A DNA stretch of 53,942 nucleotides from Prochlorococcus sp. AG-355-M18 (GTDB lineage Bacteria > Cyanobacteriota > Cyanobacteriia > PCC-6307 > Cyanobiaceae). Made by a program: the position numbers and the translations under genes. Within the stretch, counting starts at the first letter, position 1. Every line of letters starts with the position of its first letter. The notes under the pieces are model-generated. The model searched no databases, had not been told where the DNA came from, and saw nothing but the letters and a program-made list of their open reading frames with translations. Location: positions 1-53,942 of the forward strand of contig QCED01000009.1 of NCBI GenBank assembly GCA_003280725.1. The letters are read 5' to 3'. Below, piece by piece: positions 29,457 through 39,295 of the stretch.

Positions 29457-31004
29457 AAATACATTTTTATAATTTTTTTTAGTTTTTGTGGTTTATTTTT
29501 TAATAATGGTTTAAAGGCTGCTGAAAGGATAAATATTAAGTTTGAAGAGATGGAAATACCTCTTACTATAGAACAATTATCAAAATTAGAAAAATACAAA
29601 GATGATTCAACAGAATTAATAGATTGGTTAAAAAAAAATGGATTAACAAAAGTTTTTGAATTATCCAAATTTTTAGAATTTCCAGTTTTCAAAGAGGAAG
29701 GATTAAATATAGAAGTATTGAGAAGTTGGATAGGGCGCAAAATTCTCACAGAATTAAGCAAAACTTTTACAGTTACAAATGATAATAATGGAATAGAAAT
29801 TTATAACACTATAGAAAAATTACTATATGAGAAAAATGAAGTTTCAGCTTTAGACATCCTAAAGGCTTTACCTGCGAAAGAAATTTCTTTAGATGTTGAT
29901 AATTTAATTTTAATAATATCATCCTGGAAAAATGAATTATCATTGCAAAAAACTCTTATATCGAAATTAAATAATCTTGAGAAAACTAATGAAGAATCCT
30001 TTAAAAATTTTGAGAAAATCTCTTCATCAGATCTTATAAAGATTAAAAAAAATATTTATGCTCCTCACCGAGTAAAACCATTTGAAATTGAATTATGGAA
30101 AAGTAATAAAACAAAAGATGACAAAGAACTGATAATTTTTATGCCCGGACTCGGAGGTGAAATTAATAATTTTAAGTGGATAGGGCACGAATTAGCTCAA
30201 AGGGGTTGGCCAATAGTATTTATAGACCATAGAGGAAGTAATTTAAAAGCATTTACAGAAGTGCTCGAGGGTGGGGAATCAATTCCAGGAAGTGCAGACT
30301 TTTTCTTATATAGAATTAAAGATTTAGATGCTGTATTAAAAGCACATATAAATGGAGAATTTGGTTTACCTAATGATTCTTATATCTTAATGGGGCATTC
30401 ACTTGGTGCTTTAATAGCACTTTTATATGAGGGAAACAAACCAACTGATCAATTTGAGGATAGATGTGATTCAGCATTAAGAGACTTTGCAGTAACAAAT
30501 TTATCTAAATTACTTCAATGTCAATTAAGCGAGATTCCATTATCACAGAAAAAACACCCTAAGAAGGCCACTGCGATAATAGGTTTTAATTCGTTTGGCA
30601 GTTTAGTATGGCCAAAAGAAAATAGTTCTGGTATCAAAATACCAACTCTCCTTATAGGAGGAACATTTGATCTTATTACACCGTTAATGAATGAACAATT
30701 TGCTGTTTTTTCTGCTTTAAATAATCCCTCAAATAGATTTCTAATTATTGAAGGTGCTAGTCATTTCTTCCCAATTAGAATAAATTATAGTGAAAAAGAG
30801 AATAACGACGTCTTCAAAATTAGTAAATCTTTTATTGGTACAAATCCGGTCATTGTACAAAATTTATCTTCGAAATTTATAGTTGAGTTTATAAAAAATA
30901 TTAAAAACCAACAAATACCAAATGTAATTAAAAACCAAAGAGAAATGGGGCTAGATTTCCATTTTTTAGATCTTAAGACTATTAAGGAAGTCTCAAGAAA
31001 TTAG
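29454..31004 (+). CDS. Secreted alpha/beta hydrolase (DUF1400-type N-terminus)
   Basis: A 516-residue protein. A signal peptide (residues 1-22, ending GLKAAER) is followed by the helical DUF1400-like region typical of cyanobacterial hydrolases (about 25-190) and the alpha/beta hydrolase domain. The triad is Ser316 in GHSLG, Asp406 in GGTFDLITP and His437 in EGASHFFP; the oxyanion region is FMPGLGGE. Likely a periplasmic or lumenal lipase or esterase; substrate unknown. The start is GTG, needed to keep the signal peptide. The 3' end overlaps the convergent permease gene by 4 nt. Confidence 0.87.
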   Translation: MKYIFIIFFSFCGLFFNNGLKAAERINIKFEEMEIPLTIEQLSKLEKYKDDSTELIDWLKKNGLTKVFELSKFLEFPVFKEEGLNIEVLRSWIGRKILTELSKTFTVTNDNNGIEIYNTIEKLLYEKNEVSALDILKALPAKEISLDVDNLILIISSWKNELSLQKTLISKLNNLEKTNEESFKNFEKISSSDLIKIKKNIYAPHRVKPFEIELWKSNKTKDDKELIIFMPGLGGEINNFKWIGHELAQRGWPIVFIDHRGSNLKAFTEVLEGGESIPGSADFFLYRIKDLDAVLKAHINGEFGLPNDSYILMGHSLGALIALLYEGNKPTDQFEDRCDSALRDFAVTNLSKLLQCQLSEIPLSQKKHPKKATAIIGFNSFGSLVWPKENSSGIKIPTLLIGGTFDLITPLMNEQFAVFSALNNPSNRFLIIEGASHFFPIRINYSEKENNDVFKISKSFIGTNPVIVQNLSSKFIVEFIKNIKNQQIPNVIKNQREMGLDFHFLDLKTIKEVSRN

Positions 31005-32023
31005 TACTCTATTCTTGGATCTAAAAAGGAGATTAAAATATCCACAAAAAGATTTAAAGAGACTATTAACATAGAGGTAAAAATTACAATGCCTTGAACC
31101 AAAGTATAATCCCTCTGAGAAATTGCTTCATGTAATCTTAAAGCAATACCAGGCCATGAAAAAGTTACTTCAAACAAGAGAGCGCCTCCTGCTAATGAAG
31201 CTATTGTCAATCCAGAAATAGTAGCAATTGGCAATAATGCATTAGGTAAAGCATGATTTAAAAATACTTTTTTCCTCGATATTCCTCTGCATATAGCGGC
31301 ATTTACGTAATCACTTTGTAATGTCTTATCCAAATTTACTCTTAATGAGCGGCTGAATACACCACTTAGTAGAAAGCCAAGGGTAATCGAAGGAAGTGCG
31401 AGATGATAAAGGCTATCTTTTAAAGCGATAACATTATTTGAAAGAATACTATCTAGAACAAGAAAACCTGTAATTTGAGGTTTTTGCTGAAAGATAGGAA
31501 ATCTACCTCCAATAGGAGAAATATTAAAATATACAGAAAATAATAGTTGCGTTAACATAGCTCCCCAAAAAGGAGGAATCGCATATGTGGAAATTCCAAA
31601 TATTCTCACAATATAATCAGTCTTTTTACCTCTATTTTTTAAACCAATAAACCCCAATGGGAATCCAATTATCATGGCACTTAAAATCGAAAAGAAACCA
31701 AGCTCAAGACTTGCAGGAAATGACTTGAGAATAATATTTAATACTGGCTCTTGAGTACTAAGAGACTGACCAAAATCTAAGCGCAATATATTGTTAATGT
31801 AGGAAAAATATTGATTTATTAAAGATTCATTTAGCCCCAATTTATTTCTTAGCAATTCTCTTGAAACCTCATCAGCACCAGAACCAAGAATGGCATCAAC
31901 AGGATCGCCAGGAGCAACTCTTAATAAGATAAAGACTAATGAAGAAACTATCCATAACATTATTGGTATTAATGAAATCTTTAATAAAGAATAATTAAGC
32001 AGTTTATTTAAATTTCTACTCAT
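31001..32023 (-). CDS. Peptide-type ABC transporter permease (DppB/OppB-like)
   Basis: A 340-residue permease. The opening LRVAPGDPVDAILGSGA is the OppB/DppB signature, followed by LRLDFGQSLSTQEPVLNII. The EAA loop is VNAAICRGISRKKVFLNHAL, followed by ALLPIATISGLTIASLAGGA. About six helices. I start at the Met of MSRNLNKLL, which overlaps the binding-protein gene by 8 nt; an earlier start at 32041 is possible. Only this permease and the binding protein are present: the second permease (DppC) and the ATPases must lie elsewhere, if they exist. Confidence 0.88.
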   Translation of the reverse strand: MSRNLNKLLNYSLLKISLIPIMLWIVSSLVFILLRVAPGDPVDAILGSGADEVSRELLRNKLGLNESLINQYFSYINNILRLDFGQSLSTQEPVLNIILKSFPASLELGFFSILSAMIIGFPLGFIGLKNRGKKTDYIVRIFGISTYAIPPFWGAMLTQLLFSVYFNISPIGGRFPIFQQKPQITGFLVLDSILSNNVIALKDSLYHLALPSITLGFLLSGVFSRSLRVNLDKTLQSDYVNAAICRGISRKKVFLNHALPNALLPIATISGLTIASLAGGALLFEVTFSWPGIALRLHEAISQRDYTLVQGIVIFTSMLIVSLNLFVDILISFLDPRIEY

Positions 32024-33587
32024 CAATAAACCTAAGGTCACTTAATGAAATTATTCCAGAACCATTAAAAATAGGTTTTGAAATTTTATTTTGAGACCAT
32101 GCTTTTTGAGAGGATATCCAAATAGGAATATAAGGGATTGAATTTGCTGCTATTTTTTCAATTTCAACAAGTTTATCTAGTCTTTTATTTCCACTTATTT
32201 TTTCACTCTCAAGAAATAAACTTTCCACTTTATTAGATCCCCAAAAACTTCCGCTATAAACAGATTCTCCTTTTTTGCATATGCCATCATTTATTTCATT
32301 ACAACTTAAAAGTGGATTAAGGTAGGCTTCTGGATCTGAATAAGCTCCAGTCCAATCGAGAATAACTGCTGTATAAATTCCTAAACTTAGATTCTTGTAA
32401 ACTGTTGTAGATTCAACCCCGTTGAGTTCAATATCAATACAATCTTTCAAAAATTTTTTTATTTCTTCCTGCCATGTCAAGGCAATAAGTTTGTCAGATG
32501 GTACATTCGATCTATATGTAAGAGGTATTTTAAGTATATTTCCATTACAATAATTTTCTTTTTGTAATAATTTTCTCGCTTTTAAATAATCATATTTAGG
32601 CCACATTTCTTGATAATCTTTTTTGAATATAGGAGGAATAATTGATCTAGATGGCTTCCTTAGTCCATAACTTACTTTTTCACTAATTAATTTCCTATTA
32701 AGACTCATTGCTAAAGCAAGTCTTAAATTAAAGTTTCTTAAGGGATAAGAACTAGTATTAAGGCTTATAAAACTTAATTCGGTAAAGGGGCTATTACCTT
32801 CTTTTAACTTTTTATTTTTACTTAAATTCTTCAAACTGTATCTCTGACTATCATCAATTGAATTTGATAAAAGTACATCAATTTGTTTACTTTTTAAAGC
32901 CCCAAAAAGAGAAGATGAATTTGAATAACCTACAAAATTAATACCCTTATTTAAGGGCTTTTCACCCCAATAATTCAAATTTGGTTCAATTAATTGAACT
33001 TCATTAGAAAAACTTGTAAGGACATACTTTCCAGTACCAATGAATTTTTCATTTAGAAACTTATCAGAATAGTCTTTATAGTATGTGGGAGATATTGGTG
33101 TTAAATATACTGATGTTAGTAAACCATTTAAAGAACTAGATGGTTTATTTAAATTTATTATTACTGAATATTCACTAGGCGTTTCTATTGATTTAATCTT
33201 ATTTCCTAAAATATAGTTCATTATTCCAATTTTTTTGAATCTATCAAAAGTAAACTTTATTGCATTTGAGTTAAATGAAGTTCCATCGTGAAATAAAACA
33301 TTTTTTCTTAAATTGATAATTATTTTTAGTTTATCCTTTGAAATAATTGGCATCCCTGATGCTAATTCAGGTATTAATTCACCGTTAGAATTTAATTCAT
33401 ATAGTGTATCGCCCAGCGAACTGATTAATTGAATTGCTTTGAGGGTATTAGCTCTAGCCGGATCAATAGACTCAATTTTCCCAGAACTCGCTACAGTGAT
33501 TTTCTTGGATATTCTTATTGGAGCACAAGAATTCTGTAAAAAAGAAATTAAAAAAGTAAATATTAATAAAAGAACTTTTTTATTCAT
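32016..33587 (-). CDS. Peptide-type ABC transporter substrate-binding lipoprotein
   Basis: Family-5 solute-binding protein, 523 residues. A signal peptide with lipobox LQNSC (Cys at about 21) anchors it to the outer face of the membrane. DPARANTLKAIQLISSLGDT and LRKNVLFHDGTSFNSNAIKF are family-5 blocks, the latter being its signature region. The ligand may be a peptide, nickel or another small molecule; the sequence does not tell. It lies directly upstream of and overlapping the permease. Confidence 0.9.
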   Translation of the reverse strand: MNKKVLLLIFTFLISFLQNSCAPIRISKKITVASSGKIESIDPARANTLKAIQLISSLGDTLYELNSNGELIPELASGMPIISKDKLKIIINLRKNVLFHDGTSFNSNAIKFTFDRFKKIGIMNYILGNKIKSIETPSEYSVIINLNKPSSSLNGLLTSVYLTPISPTYYKDYSDKFLNEKFIGTGKYVLTSFSNEVQLIEPNLNYWGEKPLNKGINFVGYSNSSSLFGALKSKQIDVLLSNSIDDSQRYSLKNLSKNKKLKEGNSPFTELSFISLNTSSYPLRNFNLRLALAMSLNRKLISEKVSYGLRKPSRSIIPPIFKKDYQEMWPKYDYLKARKLLQKENYCNGNILKIPLTYRSNVPSDKLIALTWQEEIKKFLKDCIDIELNGVESTTVYKNLSLGIYTAVILDWTGAYSDPEAYLNPLLSCNEINDGICKKGESVYSGSFWGSNKVESLFLESEKISGNKRLDKLVEIEKIAANSIPYIPIWISSQKAWSQNKISKPIFNGSGIISLSDLRFIDE

Positions 33588-33603
33588 ATTCTTTGAGTAT
33601 AAA

Positions 33604-33855
33604 TTATTCTGAAGATTGATTTGAGCAAAAAATTTGTAAAGTTATTTGACTTATCTCCAAAGCAAATGTTTTTTTTGAATCAGAGGCAAAAGGCCACTCC
33701 CTTACCCAACAAATTTTTTTATCTATATTTATACCTATAACTTGAAAAGTGTTATTACTATCTTTAATTTTTACGCAAGCACCTTTATAAAGTTTTTCAA
33801 AACAAATTAAATTTTTATTATCATTTTTATTTTCTAACAGTTTTGAATTATTCAT
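33604..33855 (-). CDS. Hypothetical protein, 83 aa
   Basis: Small soluble protein, all-beta in appearance: LYKGACVKIKDSNNTFQVIG, then KICWVREWPFASDSKKTF, then LEISQITLQIFC. The KG-x-x-V-x-[IV] opening and the W-x-R-E-W-P turn suggest an SH3-like barrel of the type found in small regulatory proteins. Several cysteines (four) are scattered. It lies between the ABC binding protein and hom, on the same strand as both. Function unknown. Confidence 0.6.
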   Translation of the reverse strand: MNNSKLLENKNDNKNLICFEKLYKGACVKIKDSNNTFQVIGINIDKKICWVREWPFASDSKKTFALEISQITLQIFCSNQSSE

Positions 33856-33925
33856 TAAGCTGCTAAAAGTAAATACTTACTTCCCTCGGTTTAACAAGCT
33901 ATAGAGAAATTTGCAAATTATTTTT

Positions 33926-35227
33926 TTAAATACAACTTAATTGACTTGCAATAATTTTGACTTCATTTAGTGAATTTATTTCATCTTTTGATTTCTCAAA
34001 ATTTCCATTATCCACTTCATGTGTTATTACAACAATTTCAGCTTTGTCCTCACTTGCATCTAGTTGAACAATTGATTCTATTGATACATTATTATTTCCA
34101 AAAATATCTCCAATCTTTCCTATTACTCCTGGACTATCAAGACAAATAATTCTAAGGTAATTTTTTTTATTTATTTGAGAAGATTCTATGATGTGACAAT
34201 TTCTCCAAAAATCAAACGATAATAATGGATCAATTGAATTGTTATTTTTTACTGAGGCGGCATGCAGATTTAGTATATCTGATACTACTGATGCAGCAGT
34301 AGGGCCACTCCCCGCACCTGGACCATACAACATTATCTCTCCAAGGGGATCAGCTTCTATCAATATTGCATTATTAACTCCTTTTACTGTTGCCAATGGA
34401 TGAGATTTTGGAATCAAAGAAGGTCCTACCCAAATATTCAAAGCAAGTGAATCATTACTATTAATTTGTTGCCTTTCGGAGAATGCTAAAAGTTTTATTT
34501 CAAATCCTAATTTATTAGCATATTCGATATCCTTGAGGTTAATTTTACTAATCCCTTCAGAATATATTTCGTGTCTTCTAATTTTCCCTCCAAATGCAAG
34601 TTCACTAAGAATTGAAATCTTATCAGCAGCATCATGTCCCTCAACATCTGCAGTTGGATCGAATTCTGCATACCCAAGGCTTTGGGCCAATTTTAAGGTC
34701 TCCTTATAATCAGCCTTTTCGTTTGTCATCTTTGAAAGAATAAAATTTGTTGTGCCGTTTATTATCCCAACCATTTTTTTAATACTATTACTTTTTAATG
34801 ATCTTTTTAAAGGCTCAATTATTGGAATTCCACCGCAAACAGCAGCCTCTGACAAAATATAAACTCCTTGCTTGGAAGCAGTTTCATATATTTCATCTCC
34901 AAATCTTGCGATAACGGCTTTATTCGCTGTAACGACAGATTTACCTGATTTTAATGATTGCAGAATAATATCTTTCGCCAAATCAACTCCACCCATTACT
35001 TCTACAATTAGATCTATAGAGGGGTCATTAATTAATTTATATGGATCATCCGTTAATAAATTATTATCCAGCTTAATACTTCTTTTCTTATTAAGTTCTT
35101 TAACTGCTATTTTTGCAATTTCTATTTCTTTTAAAATAGGATGAGTATCAACTTCAGAACTTAATATTTTATAAATCCCTGAACCTACAGTTCCAAAACC
35201 TACAATACCAATTTTGCATTTTCTCAT
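33926..35227 (-). CDS. hom: Homoserine dehydrogenase
   Basis: NAD(P)H-dependent reduction of aspartate semialdehyde to homoserine, a branch to threonine, methionine and isoleucine. The Rossmann motif GFGTVGSG is at residues 10-17. VTANKAVIA carries the catalytic region, and EGHDAADKISILSELAFGG is the substrate signature. A C-terminal ACT domain (about 355-433, LRIICLDSPGVIGKIGDIFG) suggests allosteric control by an amino acid, as in the usual 430-residue form. ATG start gives the complete family length. Confidence 0.95.
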   Translation of the reverse strand: MRKCKIGIVGFGTVGSGIYKILSSEVDTHPILKEIEIAKIAVKELNKKRSIKLDNNLLTDDPYKLINDPSIDLIVEVMGGVDLAKDIILQSLKSGKSVVTANKAVIARFGDEIYETASKQGVYILSEAAVCGGIPIIEPLKRSLKSNSIKKMVGIINGTTNFILSKMTNEKADYKETLKLAQSLGYAEFDPTADVEGHDAADKISILSELAFGGKIRRHEIYSEGISKINLKDIEYANKLGFEIKLLAFSERQQINSNDSLALNIWVGPSLIPKSHPLATVKGVNNAILIEADPLGEIMLYGPGAGSGPTAASVVSDILNLHAASVKNNNSIDPLLSFDFWRNCHIIESSQINKKNYLRIICLDSPGVIGKIGDIFGNNNVSIESIVQLDASEDKAEIVVITHEVDNGNFEKSKDEINSLNEVKIIASQLSCI

Positions 35228-35272
35228 TTTTTATTTCTTTATGACTTTGAATTTAATTTTATATTACTAGAC

Positions 35273-35692
35273 CTACAAGTATTCATTTGCTTGAGCCTGC
35301 ATTTTCAAAAGTATGTTTAAAAACCCATTTGACCGTGAAGGAGTTAAGCTTGCTTTCAAACCAGTATCTTCTATAAATTTCTTGTTAATTTTAACAACCT
35401 CAATTGGTGTTAATTCATTTAATCCACTAATTAGGAAAGCTAATAACCCCTTAGTTATAAGAGCATCAGAATATCCCTCCCAAAATAATTTACCCCCTTT
35501 AATATTTGCCTTAACAAATACTTCTGAAACGCATCCCTTAACTTTATTTTCTTCAACAAGGATTTCACTATCTGGTTCTTTCAATTTTTTGCCTAACCAC
35601 AAAATGTATTCATATTTTCTTTTTGGATCTTCTGATTTCTTCAACTTTTCTACTAATTTTGATAAATTATTGTATTTTTCCTGATTTCCCAT
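35273..35692 (-). CDS. sufE: SufE-like Fe-S cluster assembly protein
   Basis: SufE stimulates the cysteine desulfurase SufS and accepts its persulfide sulfur. The 139-residue protein has the catalytic Cys in KVKGCVSEVFVKANIKGGK (Cys52), and the family blocks YILWLGKKLKEPD and KGLLAFLISGLNELTP. The C-terminal LTPSRSNGFLNILLKMQ is typical of cyanobacterial SufE. It lies just downstream of hom on the minus strand. Confidence 0.92.
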   Translation of the reverse strand: MGNQEKYNNLSKLVEKLKKSEDPKRKYEYILWLGKKLKEPDSEILVEENKVKGCVSEVFVKANIKGGKLFWEGYSDALITKGLLAFLISGLNELTPIEVVKINKKFIEDTGLKASLTPSRSNGFLNILLKMQAQANEYL

Positions 35693-35731
35693 TTTTTAAA
35701 ACTATAAATTAATCACTTCATTAGTTTTCTA

Positions 35732-36289
35732 TTATACAAATATTTCTTTTTCTGTGATAAAGCCCGATAAAGGAATATCCCACTCAGCTCTGGTTAATGG
35801 AATCGTACTTACACAATTAGAAGTTAATACTCCAATGCATGGAACATTTCTCCAATCATTTTCTCTCCTTAATTTATCAAAATAACCTCCTCCATAACCT
35901 AATCTTGTTAATTTTTTATCAACGGAAAGACATGGTACAAATATCATACTTATCTGCAAATGACTTAATGAGGAAGAGTTATTTGGACTTAGTATTCCCT
36001 CAGAATCTTTGGTAAGAGGTTTTTCGTCCCATGGATAAAATAACAACTCTTTTTTATCTTTACATCTAGGTAAAGCTAAAGTAAATTTTCTCTTGAGACT
36101 TCTTAAATCAACTTCATTTTTTAGAGGCCAATATATGGCTATATAACCAATATTTTTATATCCCTTAACAAATGAATCAATATATAATCTTACATTCTTT
36201 TCTACATTTTCTCTTTGATTAAGAGAAATCCGATCTCTTAGTTTTCTAAAAGTATCCCTCTCCAATTTCTTATTTTCAAAGATCGTCAT
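35732..36289 (-). CDS. 5-formyltetrahydrofolate cyclo-ligase
   Basis: Converts 5-formyl-THF to 5,10-methenyl-THF with ATP, recycling a folate storage form. The 185-residue protein shows LRDRISLNQRENV at the start, YWPLKNEVDLRSL (substrate site) and the glycine-rich ATP-loop RLGYGGGYFDKLR. A downstream gene in the same direction, sufE, begins about 40 nt later. Start chosen at the first ATG, giving the usual length. Confidence 0.92.
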   Translation of the reverse strand: MTIFENKKLERDTFRKLRDRISLNQRENVEKNVRLYIDSFVKGYKNIGYIAIYWPLKNEVDLRSLKRKFTLALPRCKDKKELLFYPWDEKPLTKDSEGILSPNNSSSLSHLQISMIFVPCLSVDKKLTRLGYGGGYFDKLRRENDWRNVPCIGVLTSNCVSTIPLTRAEWDIPLSGFITEKEIFV

Positions 36290-36298
36290 ATTATATTT

Positions 36299-36772
36299 TC
36301 AGTTAAAGCCATCCTCATTTAGTTTTGTTAGTGCTATGGCCAATGCATCTGCAGAATCATCAGGTTTTGGAGGTTTGTTAAGATCTAAGTTATACATAAC
36401 AGCATCAAGAATATCTTTCTTAGATGCCTTTCCAGACCCAGCAATTGTTAATTTTATCTGAGCAGGTGAATACTCACTGACATGAATTTTTTTAGAGGCC
36501 AATACCATCATAATCACGCCTCTGGCCTGCACCACACTAATGGTAGTGCTTGACCTGTAAAAGAAGAATTTTTCTACTGCCGCAGCAGTTGGGTTCCAAT
36601 GATTTATTAATTCATTAAGATCTTTGAATATCTCATAAAGTCTATCTTCTTCTTTCTTATCTTTACCTGTCTCAATAACTCCGCAGTCTAATAATATTTT
36701 TCTTTCATTTTCTATCTCAATTATTCCATAACCAACTCTAGCTAATCCAGGGTCAATCCCAATAATTCTCAC
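36299..36772 (-). CDS. ruvC: Holliday junction resolvase RuvC
   Basis: Endonuclease that resolves Holliday junctions. The 157-residue protein carries Asp7 in [11 protein letters not shown], Glu in [12 protein letters not shown], and the C-terminal Asp residues in [10 protein letters not shown] of the four-acid active site. The [15 protein letters not shown] region contacts DNA. It is usually accompanied by ruvAB elsewhere in cyanobacteria. The gene ends 9 nt before the folate cyclo-ligase and starts 6 nt after chlI, so it is likely in the same transcript. Confidence 0.95.
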   Translation of the reverse strand: MRIIGIDPGLARVGYGIIEIENERKILLDCGVIETGKDKKEEDRLYEIFKDLNELINHWNPTAAAVEKFFFYRSSTTISVVQARGVIMMVLASKKIHVSEYSPAQIKLTIAGSGKASKKDILDAVMYNLDLNKPPKPDDSADALAIALTKLNEDGFN

Positions 36773-36777
36773 TGTTA

Positions 36778-37866
36778 TTAAGCTTCAGCAGACAATTGAA
36801 ATTTTGAAAAATTTTCTTTTTCATCTAAATCAAATACTTTACAAAAAGCTTGAATAACTCTTTCACCTGAATCAACTTGTTCTAAGGGGTCTTTTCTAAG
36901 TCTATGTCTTAAAGAACAAGAAATAACCCTTGCTATGTCATCTTCTTGCACTTCAGTTCTGCCCTCAAATGCTGCAATTGCCCTTGCTGACCTATTTGTA
37001 ACAATATCTCCACGTAAACCATCCACATCTAGTTCTCCGCAGATTGCAGAAATATTCAATCTTAAGTCATCGTCCATTTGAACAGAATTTAATATTTCTT
37101 GTGCCTTAATAACTTTTTGTTGAAGTTCATCCTGTTGTTTCTCAACACTCAATGAAAACTTATCAGGGTTATCATCAAAAGAAGTTCTTTGATCAACTAC
37201 TTGAACTCTTAATTCAGCATCTCTAACTGTCTTAACTTCAACACTCATTCCAAACCTGTCCAATAGTTGAGGCCTTAATTCACCTTCTTCTGGATTTCCT
37301 GAACCAATGAGGACAAACCTCGCAGGATGTCGAACAGAGACTCCCTCCCTTTCAACTGTATTCCATCCTGAAGCTGCCGAATCTAAAAGTACATCAACTA
37401 AATGATCATCAAGTAAATTCACTTCATCAACGTATAATAAACCCCTATTAGCTTTTGCTAATAGACCTGGTTCGAATGCCTTAACACCTTCGCTCAAAGC
37501 CTTCTCTATATCAATGGTTCCACAAAGCCTATCTTCAGTAGCCCCTAAAGGCAAGTCAACCATAGGTACTTGTTTTTGAATACTCTCTAGATTTTCTCCT
37601 TGAGTAATTTTTTCCAAAACTTCTTTACTTTGTAAATCAGGATCAACTAGTGAACTATTATATGGATCGTCTTTAACAACATCGATTGCAGGCAACAAAT
37701 CTGCTAAGGCTCTGATTGTAGTAGACTTTCCAGTCCCTCTATCGCCCATTATCATCACTCCTCCAATTCTTGGATCAATAACATTTAACAAGAGAGCCAA
37801 TTTCATTTCTTCTTGACCAATTACTGCTGTAAAAGGAAAAACTCTTCTTTTCTTTGTTGTAGGCAC
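36778..37866 (-). CDS. chlI: Magnesium chelatase subunit ChlI
   Basis: AAA+ ATPase subunit of magnesium chelatase, which with ChlD and ChlH inserts Mg into protoporphyrin IX, the first committed step of chlorophyll synthesis. The 362-residue protein has Walker [10 protein letters not shown] (41-49), Walker [17 protein letters not shown], and the sensor and Arg-finger regions in [14 protein letters not shown]. The length is normal for cyanobacteria. It heads a minus-strand run that includes ruvC. Confidence 0.97.
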   Translation of the reverse strand: MPTTKKRRVFPFTAVIGQEEMKLALLLNVIDPRIGGVMIMGDRGTGKSTTIRALADLLPAIDVVKDDPYNSSLVDPDLQSKEVLEKITQGENLESIQKQVPMVDLPLGATEDRLCGTIDIEKALSEGVKAFEPGLLAKANRGLLYVDEVNLLDDHLVDVLLDSAASGWNTVEREGVSVRHPARFVLIGSGNPEEGELRPQLLDRFGMSVEVKTVRDAELRVQVVDQRTSFDDNPDKFSLSVEKQQDELQQKVIKAQEILNSVQMDDDLRLNISAICGELDVDGLRGDIVTNRSARAIAAFEGRTEVQEDDIARVISCSLRHRLRKDPLEQVDSGERVIQAFCKVFDLDEKENFSKFQLSAEA

Positions 37867-37987
37867 AGTTTTAGTTTTCTCAAATATTCAAATAATCAAT
37901 AGATGCTACTTCAGAAAATGTTTTTAGTAAATATCCCTATCAAATTAAAACAAGAAATGATTAATAAATAATCAAATTTATACTTAC

Positions 37988-38737
37988 TTATTTTTTTTTT
38001 GAATTGTTCAAAAACCAGTTTATTTGATGGACAATTCCTCTTAAAACATTTAATTCTTGCATTGATGTATTTGCCCTCAAAATAAAATTCTTAAATTTAC
38101 TGATTTTTGCCTTGGAGGTATGTTTTAAAAGATATCCAACTTGCAAAAGCATTTCCTCTATCTCCACAAATGTATCCTGTACTTCTTTCGATGATGCCAA
38201 GTTAAAAACTTTTAATTCATTATTTAAATTTTTTTTAGAAGACTTATTTAATTCATACAAAACTATTGAAACAGCGTGAGAAAGATTTAATGAAGGATTA
38301 TTCTGAGAAGTTGGAATATTAAAAGTTTTATTTGCTAGAAGCAATTCACTGTTAGTTAAACCTCTATCTTCTCTTCCAAATATAATTGCTAAATTATTTA
38401 TCTTCTTAAAGGATAAAGTCCAATTAAATATATCTTCAGAAGATACAAAAAATGAATCTTTATTTACATCAATCCTTCCACAAGATGCTAGAACCAAATC
38501 ACAATCAAAAATTGCCTTTTGAAGATCATCAAAAACTTTACAATGTTTAAGAAATTTTTGACCTTTAAGAGCCATTTTTTTTGCTTCTAAAGAAAATATG
38601 TCACATTTAGGTGAAACAATTCTTAATTCATCAACTTCAAAATTACTGCATAACCTAGCAACGCTTCCTACGTTTAAAGGGCCATTTGGTTCAACTAAAA
38701 TTACCTTTAAGTTAGAAAAATTTTTTCCCAAAATCAT
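37988..38737 (-). CDS. TrmJ-like tRNA 2'-O-methyltransferase (SpoU family)
   Basis: SPOUT-class methyltransferase, 249 residues. Motif 1 is VEPNGPLNVGSVARLCSNF, motif 2 is IIFGREDRGLTNSELLLAN, and motif 3 is NPSLNLSHAVSIVLYEL. The extended C-terminal helical tail is TrmJ-type, pointing to ribose methylation of tRNA position 32. The other possibility is a related SpoU enzyme acting on another position. Overlaps the cytochrome gene by 4 nt. Confidence 0.88.
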   Translation of the reverse strand: MILGKNFSNLKVILVEPNGPLNVGSVARLCSNFEVDELRIVSPKCDIFSLEAKKMALKGQKFLKHCKVFDDLQKAIFDCDLVLASCGRIDVNKDSFFVSSEDIFNWTLSFKKINNLAIIFGREDRGLTNSELLLANKTFNIPTSQNNPSLNLSHAVSIVLYELNKSSKKNLNNELKVFNLASSKEVQDTFVEIEEMLLQVGYLLKHTSKAKISKFKNFILRANTSMQELNVLRGIVHQINWFLNNSKKK

Positions 38738-39120
38738 TCAAGACTATGAAGATATTTTAATATATTGGACATATTTACTGGATCGATTTCAAAACTTGGC
38801 ATAGGAGGAGTTAGGCCTCCAGTAACTTGTTTTATTATCTCTTTATCATTCAAACGTTGAGTTATTGAGTGTAAGTCTGGGCCCACTAATCCTCTCGCTG
38901 TAATTCCGTGACATCCAACACAATTTATCTTAAAAAGAGCATCTCCTTCCTCAGCAGAGCCATTAAGCTCAAGAGTTTCAATAATATATCTGTTATTTTC
39001 ATTGTGAGTTACGAAAAATATTGAAAAACAAATCAATAAAACTCCAAATACAACAAAAACAATTTTTAAGAATTCTCTCTTAATGTCTCTTTCTGCTGCA
39101 GTTGATGAAGATGTTGACAC
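38734..39120 (-). CDS. cytM: Cytochrome c, cytochrome cM-like
   Basis: A 128-residue membrane-anchored cytochrome c. One N-terminal helix (about 18-38) is followed by a c-type domain with haem site Cys67-Val-Gly-Cys70-His71 and axial Met107 in TPPMPSF. This layout and size fit cytochrome cM, a low-potential cytochrome of cyanobacteria of debated function in electron transfer under stress. It is divergent from petG (55 nt between starts) and overlaps the TrmJ-like gene downstream by 4 nt. Confidence 0.85.
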   Translation of the reverse strand: MSTSSSTAAERDIKREFLKIVFVVFGVLLICFSIFFVTHNENNRYIIETLELNGSAEEGDALFKINCVGCHGITARGLVGPDLHSITQRLNDKEIIKQVTGGLTPPMPSFEIDPVNMSNILKYLHSLE

Positions 39121-39175
39121 AAAAAATAGTCTCTATGTAACAATTGTTAGTAAGAAATTCAAAAAAGGCAAAAAA

Positions 39176-39295
39176 ATGATCGAGCCTCTTCTATGTGGAA
39201 TTGTTCTAGGTTTAGTTCCAATAACTCTTCTTGGACTATTCGTAAGTGCATGGAATCAATACAGAAGAGGTTCAGGGATGCTTGACATTGATTAA
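39176..39295 (+). CDS. petG: Cytochrome b6f complex subunit PetG
   Basis: A 39-residue single-helix subunit of the cytochrome b6f complex. It reads [20 protein letters not shown], followed by the conserved end [15 protein letters not shown] longer frame reaches upstream to 39083, but only the 39-residue form matches known PetG, and AAAAAAGGCA lies just before its ATG. Its 3' end overlaps the convergent rsmD gene by 24 nt. Confidence 0.95.
   Translation: MIEPLLCGIVLGLVPITLLGLFVSAWNQYRRGSGMLDID

Noticed and set aside
29444..29761. 105-codon minus-strand frame over the hydrolase start
   Set aside because: Shadow of the signal-peptide-bearing hydrolase; composition is not protein-like.
39083..39175. 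N-terminal extension of petG
   Set aside because: It overlaps the divergent cytochrome start and PetG is always about 37-39 residues; the extra residues are not PetG-like.
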